A DNA stretch of 64,000 nt from Candidatus Omnitrophota bacterium (GCA_020052645.1 JAGVOQ010000031.1:35818-99817); one strand, 5' to 3'. Counted from the stretch's first letter, positions 9,562 to 19,775 are shown. Notes: generated from the letters alone by a model not told the origin. Numbers and translations are program-made.

Positions 9562-12328
9562 TTAAGACTCCTTCCAGGCGCTTAATCATGGATTCTAATT
9601 CTTTGAGGCGCTCCTGTTCTTTCGAAACAACCTCACTTGGCGCGCTCTTCACAAAATTTTTATTCGACAATAAACCCTTCTTCTTTTCAGCCTGGCCTTT
9701 CAGTTCGTTAATCTCGCATCCCAGGCGTTCTTTTTCTTTTTTGATATCCACCAATCCTTCTAATAATAAATACACCTGAAGATCTTTATCTATCAAGGCG
9801 CTCAAAGAATTTTTAACAACCTCTTCGTGAGTCGTAATCTCTAAATTTTCGATCAAAGCCAAATGCTTAATCATACCGGATGCAGTCTCGAGCTTTTCCT
9901 TAAATGCCTGACGCGTCCATAAACGAACACTAATTTTTGCCGTTGGAGCCACTTTTAAGTCATGACGCATGAACCGCAATTGAAAAATGATTTCCTGAAC
10001 CCAGCTCATGAGCTTTAAAACTTCTTTATCCGTTTTAAGCTTTTCATACCGAGGCCAAGCCTCAAGGGCGATTGTCCGGTGCCTCTCTTTCATCGGTAGC
10101 TTGCTCGATATCTCATCTGTAATAAACGGCATAAACGGATGCAACAACAAAAGCGTCTTCTTTAAAACATAGAGAAGTACTTCTTGAGTATTTTTTTCAT
10201 CGATCGTCATTTTGGCAATTTCCAAATACCAATCACAAAAAGAATGCCAGAAAAAATTAAACAAAAGATTTACAGCTTCATTAAACTTAAAAGCGTCCAG
10301 GGCCTTTTCCACGCGGCGCGTTGTATCGTTAAGTTCAGAAATAATCCATCTATCCTGAATTTTTAAAGTGCCTTGATCGATGCTCTCTCCCGTAACCCCT
10401 TCCTTTAAATTCATAAGAATAAACCTGGAGGCGTTCCATATTTTATTGGAAAAATTTCTCCCCTGTTCAAAGCGTTCTTTCGATAAAAAAATATCAGAAC
10501 CGCTGGCCGCGATAGCGATAAGGCTAAATCTTAAGGCATCGGTTCCGTAATCGTTAATAACATTCAAAGGATCGATGCTGTTACCTAAAGACTTAGACAT
10601 CTTTCTACCTTCACCATCCCGAACAGTCCCGTGGAGATAAACGTCGCTAAAGGGAACTTTACCCATAAATGCACAACCGGCCATAATCATGCGCGCCACC
10701 CAAAAAAAGATAATTTCCGGCGCTGTAGCCAATGTCGCAGTGGGATAAAAATAATCTAATTCTTTCTGCCTCTCGTTCCACGTTTCACGTTGCACGTCTT
10801 TTTCTTCTGACGTGTTACTTGTAACTTGCGACGTGTGACGTGTAAATGGCCATCCAAATGTCGCGAAAGGCCACAACCATGAAGAAAACCATGTATCAAG
10901 CACGTCCTCATCCTGAAAAATTTCCCTAGAACCGCAGACAGGACACATCTCAGGCGCCACGCGGGAAACGATCACCCCTTCATCAACAGCCAACTTTTGA
11001 CAATCTTTGCAATACCATACAGGCAATCGATGGCCCCACCAGATCTGACGCGAAATACACCAATCTTTAATATTCTCCATCCAGTTGAGATAGACTTTCA
11101 TCCAACGCTTAGGATGAAATTTAATTTCACCTGTCTTAACTGCCTTAAGTGCTGGCATGCTCAAGGGCTTCATCTTAACAAACCACTGCTTGGATAAATA
11201 GGGCTCAACAACAGTATGGCACCTGTAACAATGCCCGACCGCGTGTTTATGAGGCTCAATTTTTTCCAGTAACTTGCGCTCTTTCAAATCTTCGACAATG
11301 GCTTCCCTGGCTTCAAAACGATCCATACCGGCATACGCGCCCGCCAAAGCATTTAAAATCCCATCAGGATTCATGATATTAATAAACTCTAGATTGTGGG
11401 TTTTGCCGACCAGATAATCATTAGGGTCATGCGCCGGCGTCACTTTGACGGCCCCGGTCCCGAATTTTTTGTCCACCATATCGTCAGCAATGATTTCTAT
11501 TTCACGCTCCATTAAAGGCAAAATGATCTTTGATCCGATCAAATGTTTATATCTTTTATCTTTGGGATTGACGGCAACGGCGGTATCACCCAGCATCGTT
11601 TCAGGACGCGTCGTCGCCACCACGATATAGTCAATAGTCGATAGTCTATAGTCGATAGTTTTTTTACTTTTGGCGTGAGACGTGGAACGTGAAACATGAG
11701 GCTGCTTTAACGGATATTTTATATAATAAAGATTTCCCTCGAGCTCATGATGCGGCGCTTCTTCGTCAGCCAGTGCTGTTTGACAACGCGGGCACCAGTT
11801 AATAATATAATCCCCCCGGTAGATCAATCCTTTCTCATACAGTCTAACAAAGACATCGATCACGGCGACGGAATAATCTTCATCCATCGTAAAACGCTCT
11901 CTAGACCAATCACAACTGGCGCCCATGCGCTTGAGTTGGTGAATGATGGTTGAGCCATGTTCTTCTTTCCAATGCCAAACTCGTTTTAAGAAATCCTTCC
12001 TACCTAAATCATGCCGGTTAAGGCTCTCTTTAGCCAATTGTCTCTCAACAACATTTTGAGTCGCAATACCGGCGTGATCTGTCCCAGGCATCCAGAGTGC
12101 TTCATACCCCTGCATACGCCGATAGCGTATAAGAATATCTTGAATAGTATTATTTAAGGCATGGCCCATGTGAAGAATTCCCGTCACATTAGGCGGAGGG
12201 ATGACGATGCAATAAGGTTTCTTCTTCGGGTCAACCGTTGCGTGAAAAACAGAAGGATCCGACCACAAGGCCGTCCATTTTTCTTCCACTTCCTTTGGAT
12301 TATATTGAGGCATTAACTCTTGATTCAT
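9548..12328 (-). CDS. valS: Valyl-tRNA synthetase with two repeat-derived insertions
   Basis: Charges tRNA-Val. Class Ia motifs: PPPNVTGILHMGHAL (HIGH), the editing domain with VVATTRPETMLGDTAVAVNP, DVLDTWFSSWLWPF, and KMSKSLGNSIDPL; an anticodon-binding domain and a C-terminal coiled coil (QVYLLLEGLVDIKKEKERL onward) follow. Starts at 12328 (MNQEL) or 12313 (MPQYN) fit the family; neither has a good ribosome site. Two stretches are absent from typical ValRS: about 20 residues before the VVATTRPET strand (bases 11625-11706, reading TIDYRLSTIDY and HVSRSTSHAK) and about 25 after FATFGWP (bases 10766-10848, reading FTRHTSQVTSNTS and onward). Both have the repeat character of intergenic tracts. 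All active-site motifs are intact. Confidence 0.96.
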   Translation of the reverse strand: MNQELMPQYNPKEVEEKWTALWSDPSVFHATVDPKKKPYCIVIPPPNVTGILHMGHALNNTIQDILIRYRRMQGYEALWMPGTDHAGIATQNVVERQLAKESLNRHDLGRKDFLKRVWHWKEEHGSTIIHQLKRMGASCDWSRERFTMDEDYSVAVIDVFVRLYEKGLIYRGDYIINWCPRCQTALADEEAPHHELEGNLYYIKYPLKQPHVSRSTSHAKSKKTIDYRLSTIDYIVVATTRPETMLGDTAVAVNPKDKRYKHLIGSKIILPLMEREIEIIADDMVDKKFGTGAVKVTPAHDPNDYLVGKTHNLEFINIMNPDGILNALAGAYAGMDRFEAREAIVEDLKERKLLEKIEPHKHAVGHCYRCHTVVEPYLSKQWFVKMKPLSMPALKAVKTGEIKFHPKRWMKVYLNWMENIKDWCISRQIWWGHRLPVWYCKDCQKLAVDEGVIVSRVAPEMCPVCGSREIFQDEDVLDTWFSSWLWPFATFGWPFTRHTSQVTSNTSEEKDVQRETWNERQKELDYFYPTATLATAPEIIFFWVARMIMAGCAFMGKVPFSDVYLHGTVRDGEGRKMSKSLGNSIDPLNVINDYGTDALRFSLIAIAASGSDIFLSKERFEQGRNFSNKIWNASRFILMNLKEGVTGESIDQGTLKIQDRWIISELNDTTRRVEKALDAFKFNEAVNLLFNFFWHSFCDWYLEIAKMTIDEKNTQEVLLYVLKKTLLLLHPFMPFITDEISSKLPMKERHRTIALEAWPRYEKLKTDKEVLKLMSWVQEIIFQLRFMRHDLKVAPTAKISVRLWTRQAFKEKLETASGMIKHLALIENLEITTHEEVVKNSLSALIDKDLQVYLLLEGLVDIKKEKERLGCEINELKGQAEKKKGLLSNKNFVKSAPSEVVSKEQERLKELESMIKRLEGVLSAFK
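10766..10848. repeat. ACGTG-type degenerate repeat inside valS
   Basis: Overlapping units resembling CCACGTTTCACGTTGCACGT and GACGTGTGACGTGTAA in an interrupted head-to-tail arrangement. The same motif occurs at 11672-11700 and, outside genes, at 42713-42742. It keeps frame within the synthetase. Confidence 0.7.
11627..11700. repeat. TATAGTC- and ACGTG-type repeats inside valS
   Basis: Bases 11627-11661 are tandem ATAGTC(A/G) units; 11672-11700 carry GAGACGTGGAACGTGAAACA. Together they make most of an insertion in the loop preceding a conserved strand of the editing domain. Confidence 0.75.
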
Positions 12329-12409
12329 AAAATTCAATGAAGATCGAGGTCTTTCTAGGAAGAGAACGCAAAACCTTTCTTTCAAGAACTTCAAACTTCT
12401 TTTAATTTA

Positions 12410-12521
12410 CCCCGTTAGAGAAAGCCGCCGACTTTAGTTGGCGGTTATGCAGCGATAAAGCTATCGGTGGTTTAAGACATCAATCAACGCAACCGTTAGA
12501 GAACGAAGTTCTCTAACGGGG
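12410..12521. repeat. CCCCGTTAGAGAA inverted repeat, copy 1 (forms the cimA 3' end)
   Basis: A perfect hairpin CCGTTAGAGAAC / GTTCTCTAACGG at 12493-12519, plus a further left arm CCCCGTTAGAGAA at 12410-12422 with small GCCGCC/GGCGGT and GATAAAGCTATC hairpins between. The core hairpin recurs at 24967-24997. On the minus strand the right arm supplies the last codons (KPR) and TAG stop of cimA. Confidence 0.8.
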
Positions 12522-14084
12522 CTTACTGTCTTTTAGTAATTTATATTCTATGCTGTCCACAAGGGCCTGCCAGGACGCTTCAATAAGGTTTTCTGAAACA
12601 CCGACTGTTGTCCAAGAGTCCTCTTCATCCTGTGATTGTATGAGAACCCGCACCTTGGCAGCGGTACCTTCTTTTGCGTCTAAAACACGCACCTTATAAT
12701 CAGAAAGATGCATCTTTGAAAGCTTCGGATAGAAACCTTTCAAGGCCTTACGAAGGGCGTTATCCAAAGCGTTTACAGGACCGTCACCCTCACTGGACGT
12801 GTGTTCTTGAACATCTTCAACACGCAGCTTAACGGTTGCTTCCGAATAGATCTTCCCTTTCTCCCTCTTCTCGATAATAACGCGGAAACCTTCCATCTCA
12901 AAAAATTTCTTATACTCTTTCAACGTCTTCTTAACCAGTAATTCAAAGCTGGCATCCGCACCTTCAAATTGATACCCTTCATGCTCCAAATCCTGAAGAA
13001 GTTTAACAATTTTCTTTGTCTCCGGAGAATCTTTCTTCAATTCCAATTTCAACTCTTCAGCCTTCATTAAAACAGGAGACTTCCCCGCAAGCTCGGAAAC
13101 AAGCATCCTGCGAGAATTTCCTATCAAGGCAGGATCCATGTGTTCGTAACTTAAAGAATTTTTCAACATGGCATTAATATGCACGCCTGCTTTGTGGGCA
13201 AAAGCGGACTTGCCTACAAACGGCTGATTATCCGCCTGCTTCATATTGCTGATTTCACTGACGAACCTCGATACTTCCGTTAATTCGCGCAAATTATCAT
13301 CACTGATACAATCTTTTTTTAATTTCAATTTTAAAATACTGATGATCGGGACAAGGTCCGCATTTCCGCAACGCTCACCGTATCCATTAATCGTCCCCTG
13401 CACCTGGACGCACCCTGCCTCAACCGCTGCCACTGAATTAGCAATCGCTAAACCGCAATCATTATGCGTGTGAATCCCTAGGGGGATTTTCACGGCCTCT
13501 TTCACCTTTCGAATAATTGAAATAATTTCTGACGTCAGTGTGCCACCATTGGTATCACAAAGACAGATAAGCCTCGCGCCACTCACCTCTGCGGCATGAA
13601 GTGTTTTTAAAGCATACTCGGGATTACTTTTATACGCGTCGAAGAAATGCTCTGCATCATAAATAACTTCGCACTTTTCAGCCTTTAAATATTTTACCGA
13701 ATCCCTGATCATCTCCAGGTTTTCTTCAAGAGTTACTTTTAAAACATCATGCACATGCAGATCCCAGGTTTTCCCAAAAATCGTCACGACCGGCGCGCCT
13801 GATTCCACCAGGCTTTTTAATCCATGATCCTCAGACGCGCGTACGCCAGCTTTGCGCGTTGAGCCAAAAGCCACGAGCTTCGAATTTTTAAGCGGGTTTT
13901 TTTTGAATTCAGAAAAAAAAGACTTATCTTTAGGGTTTGACCCCGGATAACCGCCTTCGACATAATGGATCCCCATCTCATCCAGTTTCCTGGCGATTCG
14001 GACTTTGTCAAAAACAGAATAAGAAATCCCTTCGGATTGCGAACCATCACGCAATGTTGTGTCATACAATTCGATTTTATACAT
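12513..14084 (-). CDS. cimA: (R)-citramalate synthase
   Basis: Condenses pyruvate and acetyl-CoA to citramalate, the threonine-independent entry to isoleucine. 523 residues: the HMGL-like barrel with LYDTTLRDGSQSEGISYS, HTHNDCGLAIANSVAAVEAGC (metal ligands) and GERCGNADLVP, then a LeuA-type C-terminal dimerisation/regulatory domain (about 395-515) that normally binds isoleucine. The early motif SQSEGISYSVFDK separates it from isopropylmalate and homocitrate synthases. It lies 28 bases after lysC in the aspartate-family block. The C-terminal KPR and stop are within a palindromic repeat. Confidence 0.93.
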   Translation of the reverse strand: MYKIELYDTTLRDGSQSEGISYSVFDKVRIARKLDEMGIHYVEGGYPGSNPKDKSFFSEFKKNPLKNSKLVAFGSTRKAGVRASEDHGLKSLVESGAPVVTIFGKTWDLHVHDVLKVTLEENLEMIRDSVKYLKAEKCEVIYDAEHFFDAYKSNPEYALKTLHAAEVSGARLICLCDTNGGTLTSEIISIIRKVKEAVKIPLGIHTHNDCGLAIANSVAAVEAGCVQVQGTINGYGERCGNADLVPIISILKLKLKKDCISDDNLRELTEVSRFVSEISNMKQADNQPFVGKSAFAHKAGVHINAMLKNSLSYEHMDPALIGNSRRMLVSELAGKSPVLMKAEELKLELKKDSPETKKIVKLLQDLEHEGYQFEGADASFELLVKKTLKEYKKFFEMEGFRVIIEKREKGKIYSEATVKLRVEDVQEHTSSEGDGPVNALDNALRKALKGFYPKLSKMHLSDYKVRVLDAKEGTAAKVRVLIQSQDEEDSWTTVGVSENLIEASWQALVDSIEYKLLKDSKPR

Positions 14085-14112
14085 TGTGCACCTTTCCCTC
14101 CACGCTATTCTT

Positions 14113-15324
14113 TCAACCTAAACCAAATTTTGCATGAATCGATCGAACAGCCTTTTCCGCATTCTTCTTTTTAATAATACAGGAAATACTGATCTCAGAA
14201 GTCGTTATCATATCAATATTGATTTTTTTCTCTGCCAAGGCCTCAAACATTTTCGCAGCAACACCTGTGTGCGTTTTCATGCCGACGCCAACAATAGAAA
14301 CGCGTGCGATATCCCTGTCTTCTATGATTCTGCCTGCTTTGATTTTTTTCGTAAAAACCTGCATCAAACCCTTTGCCTTCGATAAATCGGCCAAAGGAAC
14401 GGTAAACGACACATCCGTCGTTCCGGTACGGCTGACATTCTGAACAATCGTATCAACATTAACGCCATTTTTTGCGATTTCCTTAAATAGCTTCGCCGCG
14501 ATGCCCGGTTTATCAAGAACATCACAAATGGTGATCTTAGCTTCATTTCTATTTAACGTTACGCCACTGATAACAAAATCTTCCATTTTATCCGCCTCCT
14601 TTAAAATCATCGTTCCTTCTTCTTGATTAAAACTTGATCTCACATGGATAGGAATATCAAATTTCTTAGCCACTTCAATGGAACGCGCCTGCATCACCTG
14701 TGCTCCCAAAGAAGCCATTTCCAACATCTCATCATACGTGATTGATTTAAGTTTTTTTGCATTCGAAACAATCCGCGGATCCGTCGTATAAACCCCTTCA
14801 ACATCCGTATAAATCTCGCAAAGATCTGCATGCAGGGCCTTCGCAAGAGCCACAGCCGTTAAATCCGATCCACCACGGCCTAAAGTCGTAATATCCTGAT
14901 CCGCGTTTACGCCCTGGAAACCTGCCACGATTACAACCTTGCCTTCGTTAAGTGCTTGACGGATCCTGTCACCCGAAATATCTAAAATCTTGGCTTTTGT
15001 GTGTATTTTATCTGTTTGAATACCCACTTGCGCGCCGGTAAAAGAAATGGCCCTGACCCTAAGTTTCTCAATAGCCATCGCCAAAAGCGCACAGGAGATT
15101 TGCTCGCCTGTTGAAAGAAGCATATCCATTTCACGCGCCGGCGGCGCATTCGTGATTTGCTCTGATAAAGCAATCAGATCATCCGTCGTATCGCCAAGAG
15201 CAGATACAACCACAACCAGACTGAATCCTTTTTTTCTATAGGAAACAACTCTTTCGGCCACTCTTTTAATGCGCTCAACATCAGCAACAGAACTCCCTCC
15301 AAATTTTTGAACAAGAATCTTCAT
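14113..15324 (-). CDS. lysC: Aspartate kinase with tandem ACT domains
   Basis: Phosphorylates aspartate, the first step to lysine, threonine and methionine. 403 residues: KFGGSSVADVERI at the N-terminus, TLGRGGSDLTAVALA with the nucleotide loop, EIYTDVEGVYTTDPRI, then two ACT domains (about 265-400) for feedback inhibition. The ATG at 15324 follows GAGGGTAGGAAA; a start 27 bases upstream would add nine residues without a better site. It follows the homoserine-kinase candidate after 28 bases. Confidence 0.95.
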   Translation of the reverse strand: MKILVQKFGGSSVADVERIKRVAERVVSYRKKGFSLVVVVSALGDTTDDLIALSEQITNAPPAREMDMLLSTGEQISCALLAMAIEKLRVRAISFTGAQVGIQTDKIHTKAKILDISGDRIRQALNEGKVVIVAGFQGVNADQDITTLGRGGSDLTAVALAKALHADLCEIYTDVEGVYTTDPRIVSNAKKLKSITYDEMLEMASLGAQVMQARSIEVAKKFDIPIHVRSSFNQEEGTMILKEADKMEDFVISGVTLNRNEAKITICDVLDKPGIAAKLFKEIAKNGVNVDTIVQNVSRTGTTDVSFTVPLADLSKAKGLMQVFTKKIKAGRIIEDRDIARVSIVGVGMKTHTGVAAKMFEALAEKKINIDMITTSEISISCIIKKKNAEKAVRSIHAKFGLG

Positions 15325-15352
15325 TTTCCTACCCTCTTTTTTTAAAAACAAA

Positions 15353-16543
15353 TTATTTTAAAAATACATCCATCAGCTGATAGCCTTCAAAAAAAACGTT
15401 GCTCTTTTTAGCTTCAGCTTCGCTAAACTGACAAAAGCCATTTTGATTGATGCCATGCCCCATCATCGCTACACATACAGGATCAGAGATATGTTTACGC
15501 TGATTCACCGGCGTTGCGTGATCAGGTAAAACAACAACGCGAAAATCATCTCTTGTTTTAAAATGTTTAAGCACTGAGCCGACAATGATCTTATCAAATC
15601 GTTCGATAGCTGTAATCTTATTACGCAAATCACCGTTGTGCCCGGCTTCATCGGTCGCCTCTACATGCACAAAAACAAAATCGTTCTTCTCTAAAACTTT
15701 TAAGGCGGCTTGGGCCTTACCTTCATAATTCGTATCATAATAGCCCGTGGCCCCTTCTACATCAATAACATCCAAACCAATAATAATCCCAATACCTTTA
15801 ATCAGGTCTACCGCGGAAATCACCGCACCTGTCAGGCCGAATTTTTCTTTAAAAGTCGGCATCGTGGGCTTTTGACCCTGTCCCCAGAGCCAAATCATAT
15901 TTGCCGGATTTTCTTTTAAATCGATCCTCACTTTATTGATCTCATGAGGAGGTAGAATGCTGCGAGACCGTTCCATCAAATCAAGCAGCGGCTCAACACC
16001 TCTACCTTTAGGTAAATGTTTTCTAATCAACTGCGTCAAAATATCATGCGGCGGCATACAGACCACATTGATCAATTCCTGGACGCGATCAGTCTTTATT
16101 ACCAAAAGATGTCTATAGCTAACCCCTGGATAAAATTTGACCTGAGCTGAGCCAAGATTTTTATTTAGAGTAGCGATGAGCGTCGCGGCTTCATTGGATG
16201 AAATATGGCCTGCGCTATAATCAGCCATTTTATCATCTGACACCGTTATGAGATTACATCGAAAAGCAACTTCGTCTTTTTCTAAGTCAACACCTAGGTG
16301 AGCGGCTTCCAAAGGAGCGCGGCCTGAATAATATTTTAAAGGATCATAGCCAAGAATGGAAAGATTCGCAACATCTGATGCCGGAGATAAACGCGACGGT
16401 ATTGTCCTTGCCTGAGCTAAGAGGCCATTTTTGACGATTGAATCCATACAAGGAGTATCGGCAACTTCAAGGGGAGTTTTTCCTCCGAGCTGTTCCATGG
16501 GCTCATCCGCCATGCCATCAGGGACAAGCACAATATATTTCAT
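15353..16543 (-). CDS. Proposed homoserine kinase of the phosphoglycerate-mutase (alkaline phosphatase) superfamily
   Basis: The 396 residues match archaeal-type cofactor-independent phosphoglycerate mutase: VPDGMADEPMEQLGGKTPLE at the start, the metal/nucleophile segment PASDVANLSILGYDP, YSGRAPLEAAHLGV, and HVEATDEAGHNGD with LPDHATP for the second metal. A branch of this family clusters with threonine genes in genomes lacking ThrB and has been proposed to be the homoserine kinase (TIGR02535). Here hom, thrC and lysC surround it and no GHMP-type thrB is visible, which supports that role by context. A true phosphoglycerate mutase remains the alternative. The ATG overlaps the coaB stop (ATGA). 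Confidence 0.75.
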   Translation of the reverse strand: MKYIVLVPDGMADEPMEQLGGKTPLEVADTPCMDSIVKNGLLAQARTIPSRLSPASDVANLSILGYDPLKYYSGRAPLEAAHLGVDLEKDEVAFRCNLITVSDDKMADYSAGHISSNEAATLIATLNKNLGSAQVKFYPGVSYRHLLVIKTDRVQELINVVCMPPHDILTQLIRKHLPKGRGVEPLLDLMERSRSILPPHEINKVRIDLKENPANMIWLWGQGQKPTMPTFKEKFGLTGAVISAVDLIKGIGIIIGLDVIDVEGATGYYDTNYEGKAQAALKVLEKNDFVFVHVEATDEAGHNGDLRNKITAIERFDKIIVGSVLKHFKTRDDFRVVVLPDHATPVNQRKHISDPVCVAMMGHGINQNGFCQFSEAEAKKSNVFFEGYQLMDVFLK

Positions 16544-17184
16544 AGACCCACCCTTTTCTCTAAGCAGCGTATTAATTTTTTAGCCATCTCAGCCCTGGAA
16601 TACGACGCGGCTAAAATATTTTTTTTATCCATAACAAAACCAAGATACCCACGCGGCCCGAACATATTAGCGACAACCAGGTCCGCTCCATGAGCCTTCA
16701 TCGCGTTTGACGCCCTTTTCTTTAAAAGACAAGATGAAATACCCGACTCCAGCTTAAACATCACTAAAAAAGCTTTTGGATTTAAACGCCGGATCTTATC
16801 GATTATTTTTGGTGCCTGCTTCAAATTCAAAATCAGTTTCTTCTTTTTTGAGACCATCTTGCCCGGAGTCCGTTTTACGACATAATCACTGACTGCCGCA
16901 CAATGAAGAATGATATCGTATTTTGTTTTTTTAAGTTCACGGCTGACTAACCTAAAAAAATCATTAAAATATTTAAACGAAGAGATCCTGGCACGGCCTA
17001 AATAATCTATAGGCCCCACTGGGCCTAAAAATAAATCTACCCGAGCGCCGGCATCTTCGGCAGTTTTCGCCAACAGCAACCCCAGCGCGCCACTGGAAAC
17101 ATTGCTGATCACACGCACGTCATCTAAAGGAATCCACGTAGGACCAGCGGTGATCAAGATTTTTTTATTTTTTAAAGATCCCAT
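16540..17184 (-). CDS. coaB: Stand-alone phosphopantothenoylcysteine synthetase (CoaB)
   Basis: Joins 4'-phosphopantothenate to cysteine in CoA synthesis. The 214 residues are only the C-terminal half of the usual CoaBC (Dfp): ILITAGPTWIPLDDVRVISN, VSSGALG, HCAAVSDYVV and a lysine-rich loop, ending with ADLVVANMFGPRGYLGF. The decarboxylase half (CoaC) is not adjacent. It is placed inside the threonine cluster and overlaps the next gene by 4 bases. The region just upstream is an arm of a long inverted repeat, so the ribosome site is weak. Confidence 0.88.
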   Translation of the reverse strand: MGSLKNKKILITAGPTWIPLDDVRVISNVSSGALGLLLAKTAEDAGARVDLFLGPVGPIDYLGRARISSFKYFNDFFRLVSRELKKTKYDIILHCAAVSDYVVKRTPGKMVSKKKKLILNLKQAPKIIDKIRRLNPKAFLVMFKLESGISSCLLKKRASNAMKAHGADLVVANMFGPRGYLGFVMDKKNILAASYSRAEMAKKLIRCLEKRVGL

Positions 17185-17187
17185 TTT

Positions 17188-17412
17188 TTAGGTTTCTTAA
17201 AGTTCCATTAAGTTCCGTAAGGTTTCATAAAGTTACTTTAAAAAATGTGGAACCCCACGGGTTTACGCCCGTGGCACCTTTCTTTTTAAAGATTCCTCCC
17301 GTTGGGCGGAATCCTGCCCGAACGCCATTCATCTACGGCTTTACAACCGTGGCGTTCTGGATGCAGGACACCTTCAAAGAGCATAAAGCAACATAAAGAA
17401 ACCTTCGCAACA
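17188..17412. repeat. Long inverted repeat with GTTTCTTAAAG-type arms and nested hairpins
   Basis: Left arm 17188-17240 is a degenerate tandem of GTTTCTTAAAG / GTTCCATTAAG units; right arm 17383-17412 carries the reverse (GCAACATAAAGAAACC). Between them are hairpins CCACGGG/CCCGTGG, GATTCC/GGAATC and AACGCCA/TGGCGTT. The motif ATGCAGGACACC is shared with the repeat at 52793-52906. It fills the whole thrC-coaB gap. Confidence 0.7.
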
Positions 17413-17416
17413 TTAA

Positions 17417-18487
17417 TCAAAATCCTATCGCCTTTAAAATTGATTTTAACTCCGGCTTAAGCACTTTAGGACGTTTAATTGACTGAATAGCTCTATCAGG
17501 GTCTTTAAGACCATGCCCTGTTAAGATACAAACAATTTTTGTGCTCTCGCGGTTAACTTTTTCTTTTTTAAAAAATCCTCTTTGGGCTAACTTTAAAATA
17601 CCTGCCACAGAAGCCGCGGAAGCAGGCTCAACAAAAACCCCTTCGTAACGAGCTAAAATCTTATATGCATCTAAAATTTCTTTGTCTGTCACCGACTCAA
17701 TGAGCCCTCTTGATTCATCACGCGCCAAGACAGCCTGCTTCCAACTGGCAGGATTGCCGATTTTTATGGCTGTCGCTATTGTTTGTGGCGCTTTAATAAT
17801 CTTATCTTTTACGATCGGCGCAGAACCCGCCGCTTGAAATCCAAGCATTCGAGGCAACTCTCCTGAAATTAAACCCGTCTGCTTATATTCCTTGTACCCT
17901 TTCCAATAAGCGGTAATATTACCTGCATTACCAACAGGGATGGCATGATATTGCGGCGCGCCTTCCAAATCATCACAAATCTCAAAAGCACCGGTCTTCT
18001 GGCCTTCGATGCGATAAGGATTTAATGAATTCACCAACGTAATCGGATACTTCGATGTAATATCGCGCACTAAATTCAATGCATCGTCAAAATTTCCTTT
18101 GATGGCCAAAACCGTCGCCCCATGAATCAAAGCCTGAGCGAGCTTACCCATAGCGATAGCGCCATAAGGAAGCAAGACAACACACTTCAACCCCGCGCGA
18201 GCTGAATATGCAGCAGCCGAAGCAGAAGTATTTCCCGTCGAAGCGCACATAACGACTTTTGAGCCCTCTTCTTTGGCCTTAGAAATCGCCATGGTCATGC
18301 CGCGGTCTTTAAATGAGCCCGTCGGATTCATCCCGTCATATTTTAAATAAACGCGACAGCCGACATTTTCACTTATAAAAGGAGAAAAGATCAAGGGTGT
18401 GTGCCCTTCATTAAGGCTCACAACCGGCGTCATCTCCGTTACCGGTAAAAATTTTCTATAATGATGGATCAGCCCTTTCCAACTCAT
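17417..18487 (-). CDS. thrC: Threonine synthase
   Basis: PLP enzyme turning O-phosphohomoserine into threonine. 356 residues: [10 protein letters not shown] near residue 25, the PLP lysine in [47 protein letters not shown] (phosphate-binding) and the C-terminal [11 protein letters not shown]. This is the short bacterial type. It begins one base after the hom stop, whose GGAGG near the 3' end supplies the ribosome site. Confidence 0.96.
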   Translation of the reverse strand: MSWKGLIHHYRKFLPVTEMTPVVSLNEGHTPLIFSPFISENVGCRVYLKYDGMNPTGSFKDRGMTMAISKAKEEGSKVVMCASTGNTSASAAAYSARAGLKCVVLLPYGAIAMGKLAQALIHGATVLAIKGNFDDALNLVRDITSKYPITLVNSLNPYRIEGQKTGAFEICDDLEGAPQYHAIPVGNAGNITAYWKGYKEYKQTGLISGELPRMLGFQAAGSAPIVKDKIIKAPQTIATAIKIGNPASWKQAVLARDESRGLIESVTDKEILDAYKILARYEGVFVEPASAASVAGILKLAQRGFFKKEKVNRESTKIVCILTGHGLKDPDRAIQSIKRPKVLKPELKSILKAIGF

Positions 18488-18488
18488 G

Positions 18489-19775
18489 TTAAATATCCTC
18501 CATGCGAATCTTCACGGTACGTCCTTTAACAATCGCCAAGCGATCGATATCCGCAAGAGCCTCCCACAAATCTTTTTCTCTCGAATGATGAGTGATCATC
18601 ACTACAGGCACGAACTTAGCCCTGCGCCGTTCTTTCTGGCCTACTTGGGCAATACCTATCCGATGCTTGCCTAAAATCCCTGAAATTTTAGCCAGAATAC
18701 CAGGCTTATCTATGGCCAAAAATCTTAAGTAATACCGACTGACAATATCCTGCATGCGCCGGACTTTTTTAACACGCGGTATTGAAACCAATTTACAAGA
18801 ATTATCGTCTTGAACCTCTCGGCCTAAATCAACCAAGTCACTGACAACCGCTGATGCGGTCGGAAGCTGACCGGCACCGCGACCATAAAAAAGCATGTCC
18901 CCTACAAGATCTCCACGGAACATAACCGCATTAAAAACACCGTTGACAGCGGCCAACATATGATTCTTCGGCAAAAGGGTCGGATGAACACGGGCTTCCA
19001 CATCATCGCCGATCTTTTTCGCAATAGCCAATGGCTTGATCACCAGTCCCATTTCATCAGCATATTTGACATCCAACTCAGAAATATCAGAAATACCTTC
19101 ACAAAATACTTGTTCCAAAGGAATCAACCGGGCAAATAATAAATAGCACAAAATCACTAATTTATGAGCGGCATCAATACCTTCAATATCTAAACGTGAG
19201 TTTCTTTCAGCATATCCTTTTTTCTTAGCACGAGCGAGAGCCTCTGAAAATGTAAGCGACTCCTCTCTCATCTTGGTTAAGAGATAATTAGAAGTTCCAT
19301 TGATGATGCCAAAGATAGAATCTACTCGATTCGAGACCAATCCTTCACGAAGTGCTTTGATAATAGGGATCCCTCCACAAACAGAAGCCTCAAATTTTAA
19401 CTGCTTATGATATTTTCTGGCAACCTGGAGAATCTCGCTTATGTCAGTTGCCAGGAGCGCTTTATTAGCGGTTACGACATGTTTATTATTTTTTAACGCA
19501 CCTAAAATCAATTCTTTAGCTGGATGATGGCCGCCGATAAGTTCCACAACAACATCGATTTTTTCATGACGAAGCACATCGAGAGGATTCGCAGTAAAGA
19601 TTGACGCCGGAAGCTTAAGTTTCTTTGCCTGCGCGCGCCTGACATCACAAGCCAAAACCAGATGAACATCCACGCCTGACCGCTGCAATATAAACTGACG
19701 GCGTTCACGCAAAACTTTCACAACTCCTGCCCCAATTGTTCCCAATCCGATAATTCCTACATTAATTCTTTTCAC
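18489..19775 (-). CDS. hom: Homoserine dehydrogenase with C-terminal ACT domain
   Basis: Reduces aspartate semialdehyde to homoserine. 428 residues: NAD(P) fold [16 protein letters not shown], catalytic-domain motifs [14 protein letters not shown] and [28 protein letters not shown], and an ACT domain at about 345-420 ([20 protein letters not shown]) for threonine feedback. The GTG at 19775 is preferred because AGGAGG lies 8 bases upstream; the TTG at 19781 would leave only 2 bases. It is first in the hom-thrC-coaB-kinase-lysC-cimA run; no attenuator or riboswitch is apparent upstream. Confidence 0.96.
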   Translation of the reverse strand: MKRINVGIIGLGTIGAGVVKVLRERRQFILQRSGVDVHLVLACDVRRAQAKKLKLPASIFTANPLDVLRHEKIDVVVELIGGHHPAKELILGALKNNKHVVTANKALLATDISEILQVARKYHKQLKFEASVCGGIPIIKALREGLVSNRVDSIFGIINGTSNYLLTKMREESLTFSEALARAKKKGYAERNSRLDIEGIDAAHKLVILCYLLFARLIPLEQVFCEGISDISELDVKYADEMGLVIKPLAIAKKIGDDVEARVHPTLLPKNHMLAAVNGVFNAVMFRGDLVGDMLFYGRGAGQLPTASAVVSDLVDLGREVQDDNSCKLVSIPRVKKVRRMQDIVSRYYLRFLAIDKPGILAKISGILGKHRIGIAQVGQKERRRAKFVPVVMITHHSREKDLWEALADIDRLAIVKGRTVKIRMEDI

